Counted from the stretch's first letter, positions 36,257 through 45,638 are shown. The stretch: 64,000 bases of DNA from JAWVFM01 sp963843315 (GCA_963843315.1 CAWJJU010000004.1:124001-188000); one strand, 5' to 3'. A program made the numbers and translations. The notes: generated by a model not told the origin, from the sequence alone.

Positions 36257-38524
36257 TCAGTGAGGGTGGCGGGAGTACCAGTCGACGTACCTGCCGCACG
36301 CGGCCTTCATCGAGGTCGTGCGCTCCGCGGCATCACGCGTGAACGCGATCGTGCCGAGGTGGGCCTGCGCGGTGGCGCCGAACAGGCGTCCGGCAAGTGG
36401 CGGCTGCTCGACGGACGCGGTGATCGTCAGCGGCTTTCCCTCACTGCTGATCGCTCCCGCCGCGTAGTACGGGGTCGTCCCGCGGTAGTCCAGGTTCGCT
36501 GGAATCGTCGCCTCCAGTCCTGACCCGGAGAGGGTGACCGGCCGCGTCGCGTCGTACTGGAGCGACACGTCCCAGCGCCCGGGCGGAAGGCTCACGCTCG
36601 TCGTCGCCGGTGACCCATCCTCGACCGTGGGTCCGCCACTCCAATCGGAGCTGGTCACCGGGCGCGCCGGGAAGACGGTCGCCTGCCCGCGGAGAGCGTT
36701 GCCGCGCTTCGCGCAGCGCAGGATCGCTCCCGGCGCGTCTCCCTCATCGAGGACGTGCCGATCCAGGGACACCGATCCCGTGTCGCGCCTCCACAGCACG
36801 AAGTCCGAGGTCTTGCGAACGGCTCGCAGCCACGGCGGCGGCCCGCTCGCGTACGCGCCCCTCGTGGTGATCACGTAGGGAAAGCGCGCCAGCGTCTCCG
36901 GCGTGACCGCGTCGAAGTCGAACTTCTGGAAGACGTCCTTCAGCTTCAGGTTCGGCCTCGCGTAGAAGTTGTCGTAGTAGTTGTGGACGGTGACGTAGGG
37001 GTCGGCGCCGAGCAGGTCGTAGAGGACGAAGTCGTCGCGGCCGAGGAAGAGCACCTTCTGTCCCTGGATCTCGGGCCGGAAGGTCGCGAGCTCGTCGTGG
37101 TGCGTGGTCGGCCCCACCGGGGCCTGGCGGAGCACCAGGAAGCTGCACGCGAGCGCGGCCACGCCGAATCCCGTCGCGACGGCGGCCGGCGGCAGCCTCC
37201 GCTCCTCCCCCTCCTTGCGGACGAGCCCGCCCAGCCCCACCAGGACGATCAGGGGCGAGGCGATGGCGAGGGCCTTGGCCGAGGTGTAGACGGTGCCCGA
37301 GATCCGGGCCACGACGTAGATCAGCGCCGCGGAGCCGATCGCCGCCGGCACCGCGGGGCCGTAGCGCGCCACCCAGCGGCGCGCCCCCAGCGCGAACGCC
37401 GCAACGGCCAGCGCGCCGCCCGCGTAATAGGCGAGCGGATGCGCGGAGTCGCCCGCCGCAAGCCGGAACTCGCTTGTCGGCCACACCCCGAAGGCCTCCA
37501 GCGGCGAGAGGTGGTGGCGCAGGTTTCCCAGCCCGCCCGAGTTCGCGGTGGAGGGGCTGAACGCCTTGAAGTGCGAGAAGTCGACGAGCCGCCCGATCTC
37601 GGGCAGCGCCGCGACGACGACGATCCCGGCCGCCACGAGGAGCGACGATATGAGCGGCCCCCACTCATGGGGTCTGACCCCATGAGTGGCGATGAGGTAG
37701 ATCGCGGCAGCGCCGATCAGCCAGAAGAGCCCCGGGAACGAGTAGGCGTAGACCGTCCCGGCGCCGATGATGCCCAGGGGGACCGCGTCGCGGGCGCTGC
37801 GCGCGTACGGCAGGCACAGCGCGAAGGCCAGCAGGAAGAGCGCCTCGGTCGGCTCCTTGAACGCTTCCTGCGCGAGATAGGCAGCGCCGAGATACGACAG
37901 CGCGGCCAGCGCGCCGACCGCGATGCGAGCCGGAGTCCGGGCTCCTCCGAGCGCTCCCGCCGCCGTGGCCGCGGTGATCACCGGCAGCGCCAGGGTCAGC
38001 CCGGCGAAGCCGTTCACCAGGCTCGTCCCGAGCAGCCCGCTGACCGCGTCGACCAGCGCGTGGGGCCCGACCGGGTAGCCCTGGCCGATCAGGGTCGGCA
38101 TGTGCCCCGCGTGCGAGCCGATCCAGTCGGCCATCAGCAGGTGGTAGGCCATGTCGTCGTTGACGAGCCCGACACCCAGAATCCCCACCCGGCCCGCGGC
38201 GATGAACGGGATCGATGCGAGGAGAAGAGCCAGTGCGCCGGCCGCAGCGAGCAGCGGAGCCGCGCCGAACCCGCGCCCGCTCCCCCGTCTGGCGCGGAAG
38301 AGCACCAGGAGGCTCGCGACGAAGGCCAGGAGAAGCGCGACCTCCGCCGCCGTCTGGTGACCCGGGAGCTTGATCGCGATCCCGCTCAGCGCGATCAGCG
38401 CGGCGAGGCCGACCGGCGCCGACAGCCACGCCGGCAGGCGATCGCCGGCGAGCGCGATGATTGCGCGGCCCACGATGAGCGCCGCGGCGCAGATGAGCGC
38501 CGCTGATGCGTAGGCGCCGATCAT
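36257..38524 (-). CDS. Large multi-pass membrane protein, possible GT-C-type glycosyltransferase
   Basis: The 755-residue protein has about twelve or more transmembrane segments up to residue 470. A soluble C-terminal region follows, with beta-rich parts (RWDVSLQYDATRPVTLSGSG). The acidic pair VNDDMAYHLLMADW in the first large loop recalls GT-C enzymes that use lipid-linked sugars. That assignment is tentative and no family is certain. ATG at 38524 starts the first membrane helix, 13 bases after the asd stop, so it may be cotranscribed with lysC-asd. A palindrome at 37662-37688 lies in frame and encodes THGVRPHEW between two helices. Confidence 0.7.
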   Translation of the reverse strand: MIGAYASAALICAAALIVGRAIIALAGDRLPAWLSAPVGLAALIALSGIAIKLPGHQTAAEVALLLAFVASLLVLFRARRGSGRGFGAAPLLAAAGALALLLASIPFIAAGRVGILGVGLVNDDMAYHLLMADWIGSHAGHMPTLIGQGYPVGPHALVDAVSGLLGTSLVNGFAGLTLALPVITAATAAGALGGARTPARIAVGALAALSYLGAAYLAQEAFKEPTEALFLLAFALCLPYARSARDAVPLGIIGAGTVYAYSFPGLFWLIGAAAIYLIATHGVRPHEWGPLISSLLVAAGIVVVAALPEIGRLVDFSHFKAFSPSTANSGGLGNLRHHLSPLEAFGVWPTSEFRLAAGDSAHPLAYYAGGALAVAAFALGARRWVARYGPAVPAAIGSAALIYVVARISGTVYTSAKALAIASPLIVLVGLGGLVRKEGEERRLPPAAVATGFGVAALACSFLVLRQAPVGPTTHHDELATFRPEIQGQKVLFLGRDDFVLYDLLGADPYVTVHNYYDNFYARPNLKLKDVFQKFDFDAVTPETLARFPYVITTRGAYASGPPPWLRAVRKTSDFVLWRRDTGSVSLDRHVLDEGDAPGAILRCAKRGNALRGQATVFPARPVTSSDWSGGPTVEDGSPATTSVSLPPGRWDVSLQYDATRPVTLSGSGLEATIPANLDYRGTTPYYAAGAISSEGKPLTITASVEQPPLAGRLFGATAQAHLGTIAFTRDAAERTTSMKAACGRYVDWYSRHPH
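37662..37688. repeat. Perfect 27-bp palindrome inside the membrane-protein gene (REP-like)
   Basis: Arms CACTCATGGGG and CCCCATGAGTG (11 bp each) flank TCTGA. The length is nine codons, so the frame is kept. The core TGGGGTCTGACCCCA resembles REP-type palindromes I know from many GC-rich genomes. Confidence 0.6.
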
Positions 38525-38537
38525 TGAGTTGTTCGCT

Positions 38538-39572
38538 CTAGAGCCCCGCCTCGACGAGGATCTCGGCGACCTGCACGGCGTTGGTCGCCGCGCCCTTGCG
38601 GAGGTTGTCGCCGGCGATCCAGAGGTTGAGGCAGCGCTCGGCCGAGGGGTCGCGGCGAACCCGGCCAACCAGCACGTCGTCCTGCCCGGCGGCGTCGAGG
38701 GGGAGCGGGTAGAGGCCCTCGCCCGGCGCGTCGACCACCCTCACGCCCGGCGCCGCGGAGAGGATCTCGCGGCAATCGTCAGGCGAGAGGTCCTCGCGCA
38801 GCGCGATGTTCACCGACTCGGCGTGGCCGGCGATCACGGGGACCCTCACGCACGTCGCCGAGATCCCCAGCTCGTCGGGCCCGACGCCGAGGATCTTGTG
38901 CGTCTCGGCCATCATCTTGCGCTCCTCGGTGGTGTAGTCGTCGCCGTCCTTGAAGGTCTCGACCTGGGGCAGGACGTTGAACGCGATCTGGTGCGGGTAG
39001 ACCTCGGCCGGCGCGGACGAGCCATGCAGGAACGCATGCGCCTGGGTCGTGAGCTCCTCGATCGCCCGCCTGCCCGTGCCCGAGACCGACTGGTAGGTGG
39101 AGACGATGATGCGCTCGATCCCGACCGCACGGTGGACAGGCGCAAGCGCGACGACCATCTGCATGGTCGAGCAGTTGGGGTTGGCGACGATGCCGCGGGG
39201 ATGGTCGGCGGCGGCGTCGGGATTGACCTCGGCCACGACGAGCGGGACGTCGTCGTACATGCGCCAGTAGCTCGTGTTGTCGACGACCACAGCGCCGGCG
39301 TCGGCCATCCGCGGGGCCCACTCGGCGCTGACGGCGCCGCCTGCGGAGGAGAGGACGATGTCCAGGCCGGTGATCGCCTCGGGCGAGATCGCGAGGCACT
39401 CGAGCTGCCCCCCGTTGTAGTCGACCGCCGTCCCGGCCGAGCGCTCGGAGGTGAGAGCCACGACCTCGCGCGCCGGGAAGCCGCGCTCGGCAAGCACCTT
39501 CAGCAGCGTGCTCCCGACAGCGCCCGTCGCCCCGAGCACGCCGACCCGGTAACCGTCTGGCGAGCCGCTCAT
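38538..39572 (-). CDS. asd: Aspartate-semialdehyde dehydrogenase
   Basis: The 344-residue enzyme reduces aspartyl phosphate to aspartate semialdehyde with NADPH, the second step toward lysine, threonine, methionine and diaminopimelate. It has the NADP-binding GVLGATGAVGSTLL, the catalytic Cys in NPNCSTMQMV, the STYQSVSGTG loop and a His in IAGHAESVNI. Its ATG follows the lysC stop without a gap, so steps one and two are coupled. Confidence 0.97.
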   Translation of the reverse strand: MSGSPDGYRVGVLGATGAVGSTLLKVLAERGFPAREVVALTSERSAGTAVDYNGGQLECLAISPEAITGLDIVLSSAGGAVSAEWAPRMADAGAVVVDNTSYWRMYDDVPLVVAEVNPDAAADHPRGIVANPNCSTMQMVVALAPVHRAVGIERIIVSTYQSVSGTGRRAIEELTTQAHAFLHGSSAPAEVYPHQIAFNVLPQVETFKDGDDYTTEERKMMAETHKILGVGPDELGISATCVRVPVIAGHAESVNIALREDLSPDDCREILSAAPGVRVVDAPGEGLYPLPLDAAGQDDVLVGRVRRDPSAERCLNLWIAGDNLRKGAATNAVQVAEILVEAGL

Positions 39573-40853
39573 CTAAGCGACCGTCGGACGGTGAACGCCG
39601 GTGGGATCCTCGCGCTGGATCCCGTCGTCGCCCAGCTGGAACGCGTCGTGGAGGGCACGAACGGCTCCGGCCACCTGGTCGGCTCCGATGACGCAGGAGA
39701 TCTTGATCGGCGACGTGGTGATCATCTCGATGTTCACGCCCTGCTCGCCGAGCACCGTGAAGACCTTGGCGGCGACGCCGGGGTGGCTGCGCATGCCGGC
39801 GCCGACGATGGAGACCTTGCCGACACGCTCGTCGGTCGACACCTCCTGGGCGACGCCCAGGTTGCGCAGCGACTCGACCGCGCCTCGCAGGTCGTCGTGA
39901 GAGACGGTGAACGAGAGGTCGGCCCGGTCGCCCGCGGCGATGGGCTCGTTCTGGATGATCATGTCCACGTTCACGTTCGCGTCGGCGAGCGCGGAGAAGA
40001 TCCGCCCCGCCACGCCTGGCTCGTCGCTGACGCCCATTAGCGTCACGCGGGCCTCCTCGGCGTGGGTCACGGCTGTCACCAGTGGTCGTTCCATCGTGTC
40101 CTGTTCTCCGAGCACGAGGGTACCGGCGCCGTCCTCGAAAGAGCTTCGGCAATGGATGCGGATCCCGTGGTTTCGCGCGTACTCCACCGACCGCAGCTGC
40201 AACACGCCGGCTCCAGAGGCGGACATCTCGAGCATCTCCTCGAAGGAGACGAGCGGCAGCTTGCGCGCCCCGGGGACGATGCGGGGGTCGGCGCTGAAGA
40301 CGCCGGCGACGTCGGTGTAGATCTCGCACGTGGGCGCGCCGAGCGCGGCGGCCAAGGCGACCGCCGTGGTGTCGGAGCCGCCGCGGCCGAGCGTCGTGAC
40401 GTCGTGGCTCTCGGTCGACACGCCCTGGAAGCCGGCCACCAGCACCACCTGGTCGAGCTCGAGCGCCTCGCGGATGCGGTCGGCGCGCACGTCGATGATC
40501 CTCGCCTTGGTGTGCGAGGAGTCGGTGACGATCCCCGCCTGGGACCCCGTGAGCGAGATCGCGCGGTGCCCGAGGTCGTTGATCGCCATCGCGCACAGGG
40601 CGCAGGAGATGCGCTCGCCCACCGAGAGGAGCATGTCCATCTCGCGCGGGTCGGGGCGCTCGGAGACCTCGGTCGCCATCGCCAGGAGCTCGTCGGTGGT
40701 CTTCCCGCGCGCCGACAGAACGGCGACCACGCGCAGGCCGCTTTCGCGCGCGGCGACGATGCGCCTGGCGGCGCGGCGGATGTCCTCCGCCCCGGCGACG
40801 GAAGTGCCGCCGAACTTCATGACCACGATCTCGCGGTCCGATGCAGCGTTCAT
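39573..40853 (-). CDS. lysC: Aspartate kinase
   Basis: The 426-residue enzyme phosphorylates aspartate. The kinase domain begins with VMKFGGTSVAGAEDIRRAA and contains GFQGVSTESHDVTTLGRGGSDTTAVALAAALGA. Two ACT domains follow (VTLMGVSDEPGVAGRIFSAL, VSIVGAGMRSHPGVAAKVF), where lysine and/or threonine usually inhibit. Many actinobacterial lysC genes have an internal start for a regulatory subunit; I did not identify one clearly here. The gene is divergent from a GH3-like protein. Confidence 0.97.
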   Translation of the reverse strand: MNAASDREIVVMKFGGTSVAGAEDIRRAARRIVAARESGLRVVAVLSARGKTTDELLAMATEVSERPDPREMDMLLSVGERISCALCAMAINDLGHRAISLTGSQAGIVTDSSHTKARIIDVRADRIREALELDQVVLVAGFQGVSTESHDVTTLGRGGSDTTAVALAAALGAPTCEIYTDVAGVFSADPRIVPGARKLPLVSFEEMLEMSASGAGVLQLRSVEYARNHGIRIHCRSSFEDGAGTLVLGEQDTMERPLVTAVTHAEEARVTLMGVSDEPGVAGRIFSALADANVNVDMIIQNEPIAAGDRADLSFTVSHDDLRGAVESLRNLGVAQEVSTDERVGKVSIVGAGMRSHPGVAAKVFTVLGEQGVNIEMITTSPIKISCVIGADQVAGAVRALHDAFQLGDDGIQREDPTGVHRPTVA

Positions 40854-40863
40854 GGGGCGCCTG

Positions 40864-40873
40864 AGGATAGCCT
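40864..40873. promoter_or_regulatory. Overlapping back-to-back -10 elements of lysC and the GH3-like gene
   Basis: TATCCT on the minus strand (40869-40864) ends ten bases before the lysC ATG. TAGCCT on the plus strand (40868-40873) ends six bases before GTG at 40880. The two hexamers share two bases, so the two promoters should exclude each other. Confidence 0.45.
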
Positions 40874-40879
40874 CGGGGC

Positions 40880-42052
40880 GTGCGCCCCTCCCCGGAAACC
40901 GCTCGCCGGAGGCAGCTCGTGGCCCTGGGCGTGGCCGTGGCGGCCACCGTGCTCATCTGGCTGCTGCTGTTTCGCGGCGGCGAAAGCACCGACACAGCGG
41001 GCGGCAGGGGCGGCGCCGCCGACGCCAGGCCGCAGGTCGCGCGGGTCGAGAGCAGGCTGTCCGTGCCCGAGATGGTCGACCAGGTGATGCTCATCGGCTT
41101 TCACGGCACGTCGGCGTCCGGCGACATCGAGAAGGAGCTGCGCGGCCACCAGGACGGAGCCGTCCTCGTCGGCGCCGGAAACTGGCCCGGCAAGAAGCCG
41201 GGGGCGCAGCTGGTCGCCAACCTCCGTGCCTCCGGGCTGGCCGGCGGCCGGGTGGCCCCATTGGTCGTCGCGCAGCAGGAGGGCGGCGACTTTCGCACGC
41301 TCCGGGACCTGCCGCCGACGACCAACGAGTTCCACATCGGCGCGTCCGGCAAACCGGCCGCCGTCGAGTCCTGGGCCCGCACCGGGGCCGGAGCGCTCCG
41401 CGCGGAGGGCTTCGACCTCGACCTCTTCCCCGTCGCCGACATCACGGGCACCGCAAGCCCCGTCGCCGAGCGTGGCTTCTCGTCGGATCCACGCGCCGTG
41501 GCCGCGTTCACCGCGGCGGCTGTGAAGGGCTGCATCGAGGCGCGCATGGCGTGCGCGCCTAGTCACTTCCCCGGCCTGGGCTCGGCCTCGCAGGACACCG
41601 ACCAGGGTCCCGCGACCGTGCAATCCGACGAGCGCACCCTCGCCTCCCAGGACATCCCTCCGTTCAAGGCCGCGTTCAAGGCGAACGCTCCCGCGGTGGT
41701 CCTCTCGCTCGCCTACTACGCGGCCTATGACCCCGTGACCCCCGGGGCGCTCACCGAGGCCATCGACACCGGGCTGCTGCGCGACCAGCTCGGCTTCAAG
41801 GGGGCGGCGATCACCGACGACCTGGAGGCGGGCGCCGTGCGCGCCAACATCGGCATCGCCGAGGCCGCCGTGGAGGCGATCGTGGCCGGCGCCGACATGG
41901 TCCAGGTCAGCGACCCGGCCGACGTGCCCAGGGTCCGCGCCGCTCTCCTCGACGCCGCGGAGAGCGGCCGCATATCGAGCGGCCGCCTGGCCGACGCCGC
42001 GGCTCGCGTCCTCGAGCTCAAGCGGCAGGTCGGGCTGCTTCGCGGCCGCTAG
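40880..42052 (+). CDS. Membrane-anchored glycoside hydrolase family 3-like protein
   Basis: The 390-residue protein has an N-terminal transmembrane anchor (ALGVAVAATVLIWLLLF) and an extracellular GH3 domain. The nucleophile region AAITDDLEAGAV is present. The family's KHFPG loop is changed to SHFPGLG, so the Lys that contacts the sugar is missing. NagZ-type members recycle muropeptides as beta-N-acetylglucosaminidases. Activity here is uncertain because of the altered loop. Its stop shares CTAG with the convergent channel gene. Confidence 0.82.
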   Translation: MRPSPETARRRQLVALGVAVAATVLIWLLLFRGGESTDTAGGRGGAADARPQVARVESRLSVPEMVDQVMLIGFHGTSASGDIEKELRGHQDGAVLVGAGNWPGKKPGAQLVANLRASGLAGGRVAPLVVAQQEGGDFRTLRDLPPTTNEFHIGASGKPAAVESWARTGAGALRAEGFDLDLFPVADITGTASPVAERGFSSDPRAVAAFTAAAVKGCIEARMACAPSHFPGLGSASQDTDQGPATVQSDERTLASQDIPPFKAAFKANAPAVVLSLAYYAAYDPVTPGALTEAIDTGLLRDQLGFKGAAITDDLEAGAVRANIGIAEAAVEAIVAGADMVQVSDPADVPRVRAALLDAAESGRISSGRLADAAARVLELKRQVGLLRGR

Positions 42053-43965
42053 CTCTCGGCGAGCACGATCGCCCGGTCGCCCGGGCTCACCACGAACCGC
42101 TCGGACTTGGGCGGGTTGACCCTGATGCCGTAGGCGCGGGACGGATCGGAGACCTCGGCCGCCACACGGATGCCCAGCGCGACCTCGCCGCGGCGTAGCG
42201 CCGACTCGCACACCGTGGCGAAGCTCACCTCCGCCCCGGCCCGAACGTAGTCGCCCAGCGGCTTGAGGTAGACCTCGGACCCCTCGGCGGCGAACAGGTC
42301 GGCGAACAGCGGCTTCAGGTGCTTGTTCTCCGAGATCTGGGAGAGCAACAGGCTGATCAGGCGGTCGGAGACGATCATGTCGTCGACCCGGGCCACCTCG
42401 GCGAGCTCGCGATTGCGGTCGTCGAGGAGCTCCGAGACGATCGAGAACTCCGCGCCGGTGTTGTCGGCGATGTCGCGGAGGTGCAGCAGGGTTACCAGCG
42501 TGCGCGCGTCGGCGCGTTGCCTGTCGAGCTCGTCCGAGCAGAGCACGATCACCTGGTCGAAGGAGCCCGGGTCGAGGCGCTCGAGGTAGCGGCGCTCGGT
42601 GGGGCTTCCCGCGTCGTGGCGCACCCGGGAGTGGGCGAGGTCCTCGCAGTCGCGTTCCAGGTCCGCTGCGACCCGGCCCGAGTCGGTCGCGACCACGATC
42701 TCGGCGCCATCGCGCATGTACTGGTCGAGCTCGGCGACGACGGCCGATCCGCGCGCGTTCCAGCCCAGCACGAGCGTCCGCTCGGCGACTTGGGCTCGCG
42801 AGGGTGCATCGACGAGCGCGTCGCTGTCCGGGGCCTCCTCGCTGGGAGGCGACGACGCAAGGCGGTCCTCGTCGGCGGCGATGGCGATCAGCTGGTCGTC
42901 GCGCGCGATCCGCGTCTCCCGGGCGGGGTTCAGGGCGATGCGGGCGCCGGCGCGGAACAGGCCGATCACGCTGCAGTCCTCGAATGCGAGCACCGCGTCG
43001 CCGAAGCTTCGCCCGGCCAGGCCGTCGGGTTCGCGGAAGTAGATCTCGTCGCCGGCGAAGTCGAGCAGCTCCGTGTACACCACCGACGCCCCCGACTCGC
43101 GCGCCGACTGCACGATCAGCCGCGAGATCGTCTCCCGCTTGTCGACCAGGATCGCCTCGTCGCCGGCCACGAGCCTCGCTGCCTCGAGGTTCGCGGGGTC
43201 CTGGATCTCGGCGACGATGTGGTAGGTGTGCTCGCGATGGCCGGCCGCCTTGGTGAGGGCGAGCACGCACTTGATCACCTCCGAATCGGGCTCCTCGGCG
43301 TCGGGGGCAAGAACGATGATCGAGCGCGCCGTCTGCGGGCTCACCAGATCGAGGTCGGCCAGGTCGATCGGGCTCCCCGACCTGCACACGACCCGCGCGT
43401 TCTTCGTGTGACCGACCTTCGCACGGATCGTGTCCTCCATGTCCGCGCGGTCCTGATCGGCGAGGATCACGATCGAGGGCTCCTTCTCCTCCGCCTTCGC
43501 CTGGTCGAGCTCGGTGAGAATGGTGTAGACGGTGTCCGACCAGCCGAGGATGAGCGTGTGGCCCGTCTCGAGCACCAGCGACCGGCCCTTGCGCAGGTCG
43601 GTCAGCTTCGAGTCCAGGCCGGTGGCGATCACGCCGATCAGCGCGCTGACGACGAACAGGCCGGCAAGCGTGACGAGGAGCATGGCCAGCAGAAACGGCC
43701 AGCGGCCCGAGTCGTTGGCGATCGTGCCGGGGTCGATTGCGTGCTCGAACGTGGTGAAGACCCCGCCGACCACGCTGTGGCGACCTCCGGTCGGGACGAT
43801 CCTGAAGATGATCACGACGGCCGTGAACAGGCCGATCAGGACGAACGTTGCGAGCGCGAGGTACGCGACCAGCGCGGACGTGCCGCGCGACATCGTGTTG
43901 TCGAACGCGTAGCGAAAGCGCTGGCCAAGCGTCGGTCGTCGGTCCCCCATGAGCAGAGGCAGCAT
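42049..43965 (-). CDS. CASTOR/POLLUX-type ion channel-like protein with two RCK/TrkA-N modules
   Basis: The 638-residue protein has an N-terminal membrane region with a few helices (TSALVAYLALATFVLIGLF, LLAMLLVTLAGLFVVSALI). Two NAD-binding-like regulatory modules follow (TLILGWSDTVYTILTEL, TLVLGWNARGSAVVAEL) and a TrkA-C-like end. This layout is that of CASTOR/POLLUX/SYM8-related putative cation channels. Ion selectivity cannot be judged. ATG at 43965 has GGCGGA upstream; ATG at 43950 is the alternative. Confidence 0.85.
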   Translation of the reverse strand: MLPLLMGDRRPTLGQRFRYAFDNTMSRGTSALVAYLALATFVLIGLFTAVVIIFRIVPTGGRHSVVGGVFTTFEHAIDPGTIANDSGRWPFLLAMLLVTLAGLFVVSALIGVIATGLDSKLTDLRKGRSLVLETGHTLILGWSDTVYTILTELDQAKAEEKEPSIVILADQDRADMEDTIRAKVGHTKNARVVCRSGSPIDLADLDLVSPQTARSIIVLAPDAEEPDSEVIKCVLALTKAAGHREHTYHIVAEIQDPANLEAARLVAGDEAILVDKRETISRLIVQSARESGASVVYTELLDFAGDEIYFREPDGLAGRSFGDAVLAFEDCSVIGLFRAGARIALNPARETRIARDDQLIAIAADEDRLASSPPSEEAPDSDALVDAPSRAQVAERTLVLGWNARGSAVVAELDQYMRDGAEIVVATDSGRVAADLERDCEDLAHSRVRHDAGSPTERRYLERLDPGSFDQVIVLCSDELDRQRADARTLVTLLHLRDIADNTGAEFSIVSELLDDRNRELAEVARVDDMIVSDRLISLLLSQISENKHLKPLFADLFAAEGSEVYLKPLGDYVRAGAEVSFATVCESALRRGEVALGIRVAAEVSDPSRAYGIRVNPPKSERFVVSPGDRAIVLAES

Positions 43966-44006
43966 ATTTCCGCCGGCCACCGGCGGTTTGAGGCGCCGGT
44001 TCGCGG

Positions 44007-44012
44007 GATACT
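44007..44012 (+). promoter_or_regulatory. -10-like GATACT, gene at 44021
   Basis: GATACT ends eight bases before ATG at 44021. It agrees with the consensus only at the second and last positions, so it is weaker than the others. Confidence 0.35.
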
Positions 44013-44020
44013 CGGTGGCC

Positions 44021-45208
44021 ATGGGCCTGGGCCTCGGACGCACCATACGCTCAGAGGCGAGTCCCGGGCCGCTCTCGGCGCTCGCAGACCGCTTTGACCC
44101 CACCTGCATCGACGTTCCGCAGGAGGGGGCCGTCGTCCGGCTGGAGGTCAGCGACGGCCGCAGCTGGGACGCGCTGCTCACGCCCGGCGGGCTCGAGCTG
44201 GCTCAGGCCGGCGACGACGTACCCGATGCCCGCCTGCGCGCCGACGAGCGGACCTGGCAGCGGATCGCCGACGACACGCGTGGCGCAATGTCCGCCTTCC
44301 GCGAGGGAAGGCTGCGGGCGCGGGGCAACCTTCACGTGGGCGTGGGCCTCCTGGCGGCCACGAGCGGCTCCGCGGAGCCCGGCCGGCTGCGCTTTGCGCG
44401 GGCTCGCACCGACCACCACGACCTCGCGTACGCGACCGCCGGCACCGGCGCTCCGGTCGTCTGCATCCACGGGCTCGGGGGCACGAAGGCCTCGTTCCTG
44501 TCGACGATCAGCGCGCTGGCGCCGCAGGGCTGCCGGGTGATCGCCGTCGACCTGCCGGGCTTCGGCGACTCGCACAAGCCGCTTACGGGTGCCTACAACG
44601 CCCCGTACTTCGCCGGCGCGGTCCTCGAGCTGCTCGACACCCTCGGGATCGATCGCGCCCACGTGGCGGGCAACAGCATGGGCGGGCGGGTCGCCATCGA
44701 GCTCGGCCTGGTTGCGCCAGAGCGGACCAGCCGGCTGGCGCTGCTGGCTCCCGCCCTGGCCTGGCTTCGCCCCCGGCAGTGGAACTGGCTGCTGCGCCTC
44801 GACCTGCCGAAGCTGGGACTGATCCAGCCGGCTCCGCGCTGGGTCGTCGAGCCGCTCGTGCGAGGGCTCGTTCCCGGCGCACAGTCGGGCTGGGCGGCCG
44901 CGGGCGTCGACGAGTTCCTGCGCTCGTTCCTCGATCGCCGGGGCCGCGTCGCCTTCTACGAGGCGGCGCGCAATATCTACATGGACGAGCCGCACGGCGA
45001 GGAGGGCTTTTGGACCCGCCTGCGCGAGCTTTCGCCGGACACGCTCTTCGTCTGGGGCCGCCAGGACGCGCTCGTCCCGATCTCGTTCATGAGGCACGTC
45101 GAGAAGTGCCTGCCGGCCGCAAGGCATCTCGAGCTCGACTGCGGCCACGTCCCGCAGATGGAGGCGCCGCACGACACGCACGGCGCCATGCGCGCCTTCT
45201 TCGCCTAG
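44021..45208 (+). CDS. SCP2-like domain fused to alpha/beta hydrolase
   Basis: The 395-residue protein has an SCP2-type lipid-carrier domain in its first 120 residues (LEVSDGRSWDALLTPGGLEL, then RLRARGNLHVGVGLL). An alpha/beta hydrolase follows, with oxyanion-loop HGLGGTKASF, nucleophile elbow GNSMGG, an acidic residue in WGRQDALVP and catalytic His in DCGHVPQME. A triad and a lipid-binding domain in one chain suggest an esterase acting on a lipid delivered by SCP2. It lies 25 bases before the partner-switch operon. Confidence 0.88.
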   Translation: MGLGLGRTIRSEASPGPLSALADRFDPTCIDVPQEGAVVRLEVSDGRSWDALLTPGGLELAQAGDDVPDARLRADERTWQRIADDTRGAMSAFREGRLRARGNLHVGVGLLAATSGSAEPGRLRFARARTDHHDLAYATAGTGAPVVCIHGLGGTKASFLSTISALAPQGCRVIAVDLPGFGDSHKPLTGAYNAPYFAGAVLELLDTLGIDRAHVAGNSMGGRVAIELGLVAPERTSRLALLAPALAWLRPRQWNWLLRLDLPKLGLIQPAPRWVVEPLVRGLVPGAQSGWAAAGVDEFLRSFLDRRGRVAFYEAARNIYMDEPHGEEGFWTRLRELSPDTLFVWGRQDALVPISFMRHVEKCLPAARHLELDCGHVPQMEAPHDTHGAMRAFFA

Positions 45209-45233
45209 GGATGGCCGTCGAGATGCCGGGCGG

Positions 45234-45638
45234 ATGACACCCTGCGCGTTCGCCGATCTCGCGCTCGATCTCCGGGCAGAGGCCGCCAGCGTCACCGCGG
45301 CGCGGCACGCCGTCGTGGAGTGGGCAGGTGGCTTCGGCACCCCCACCACGGACATCGCTCTCGCTACGAGCGAGGCCGTGAGCAACGCCGTCGTCCACGC
45401 GTTCACGGGGCGCGAGCCGGGCAGGATCGGAATCCGTGGCAACCGTCGCGGCGATAGGCTGATCGTCACCGTCACCGACGACGGAATCGGGATGACACCC
45501 AACCTCAACAGCCAGGGTCTTGGTATGGGGATCTCTCTGATCAGCAAGCTCGCCGGCGATGTCCGATTCGACTCCACCACCTGCGGCACCACCGTCTCGA
45601 TGAGCTTCGGAGTCGCGAGCGGGAGTGGCGAGGCATGA
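45234..45638 (+). CDS. RsbW-like anti-sigma factor / serine kinase (HATPase)
   Basis: The 134-residue protein has the GHKL ATPase boxes of RsbW/SpoIIAB kinases: N box ATSEAVSNAVVHAF, G1 DDGIGM and G2 GLGMGISLI. Such proteins bind a sigma factor, or phosphorylate and release the STAS partner. The partner (45635) and a phosphatase (46003) follow with 4-base overlaps, giving a complete switch. No sigma factor gene is adjacent, so the target is unknown. Confidence 0.92.
   Translation: MTPCAFADLALDLRAEAASVTAARHAVVEWAGGFGTPTTDIALATSEAVSNAVVHAFTGREPGRIGIRGNRRGDRLIVTVTDDGIGMTPNLNSQGLGMGISLISKLAGDVRFDSTTCGTTVSMSFGVASGSGEA

Noticed and set aside
36257..38668. Longer form of the large membrane protein from 38668
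   Set aside because: The extra N-terminus is the shadow of asd, and the first membrane helix begins at ATG 38524.
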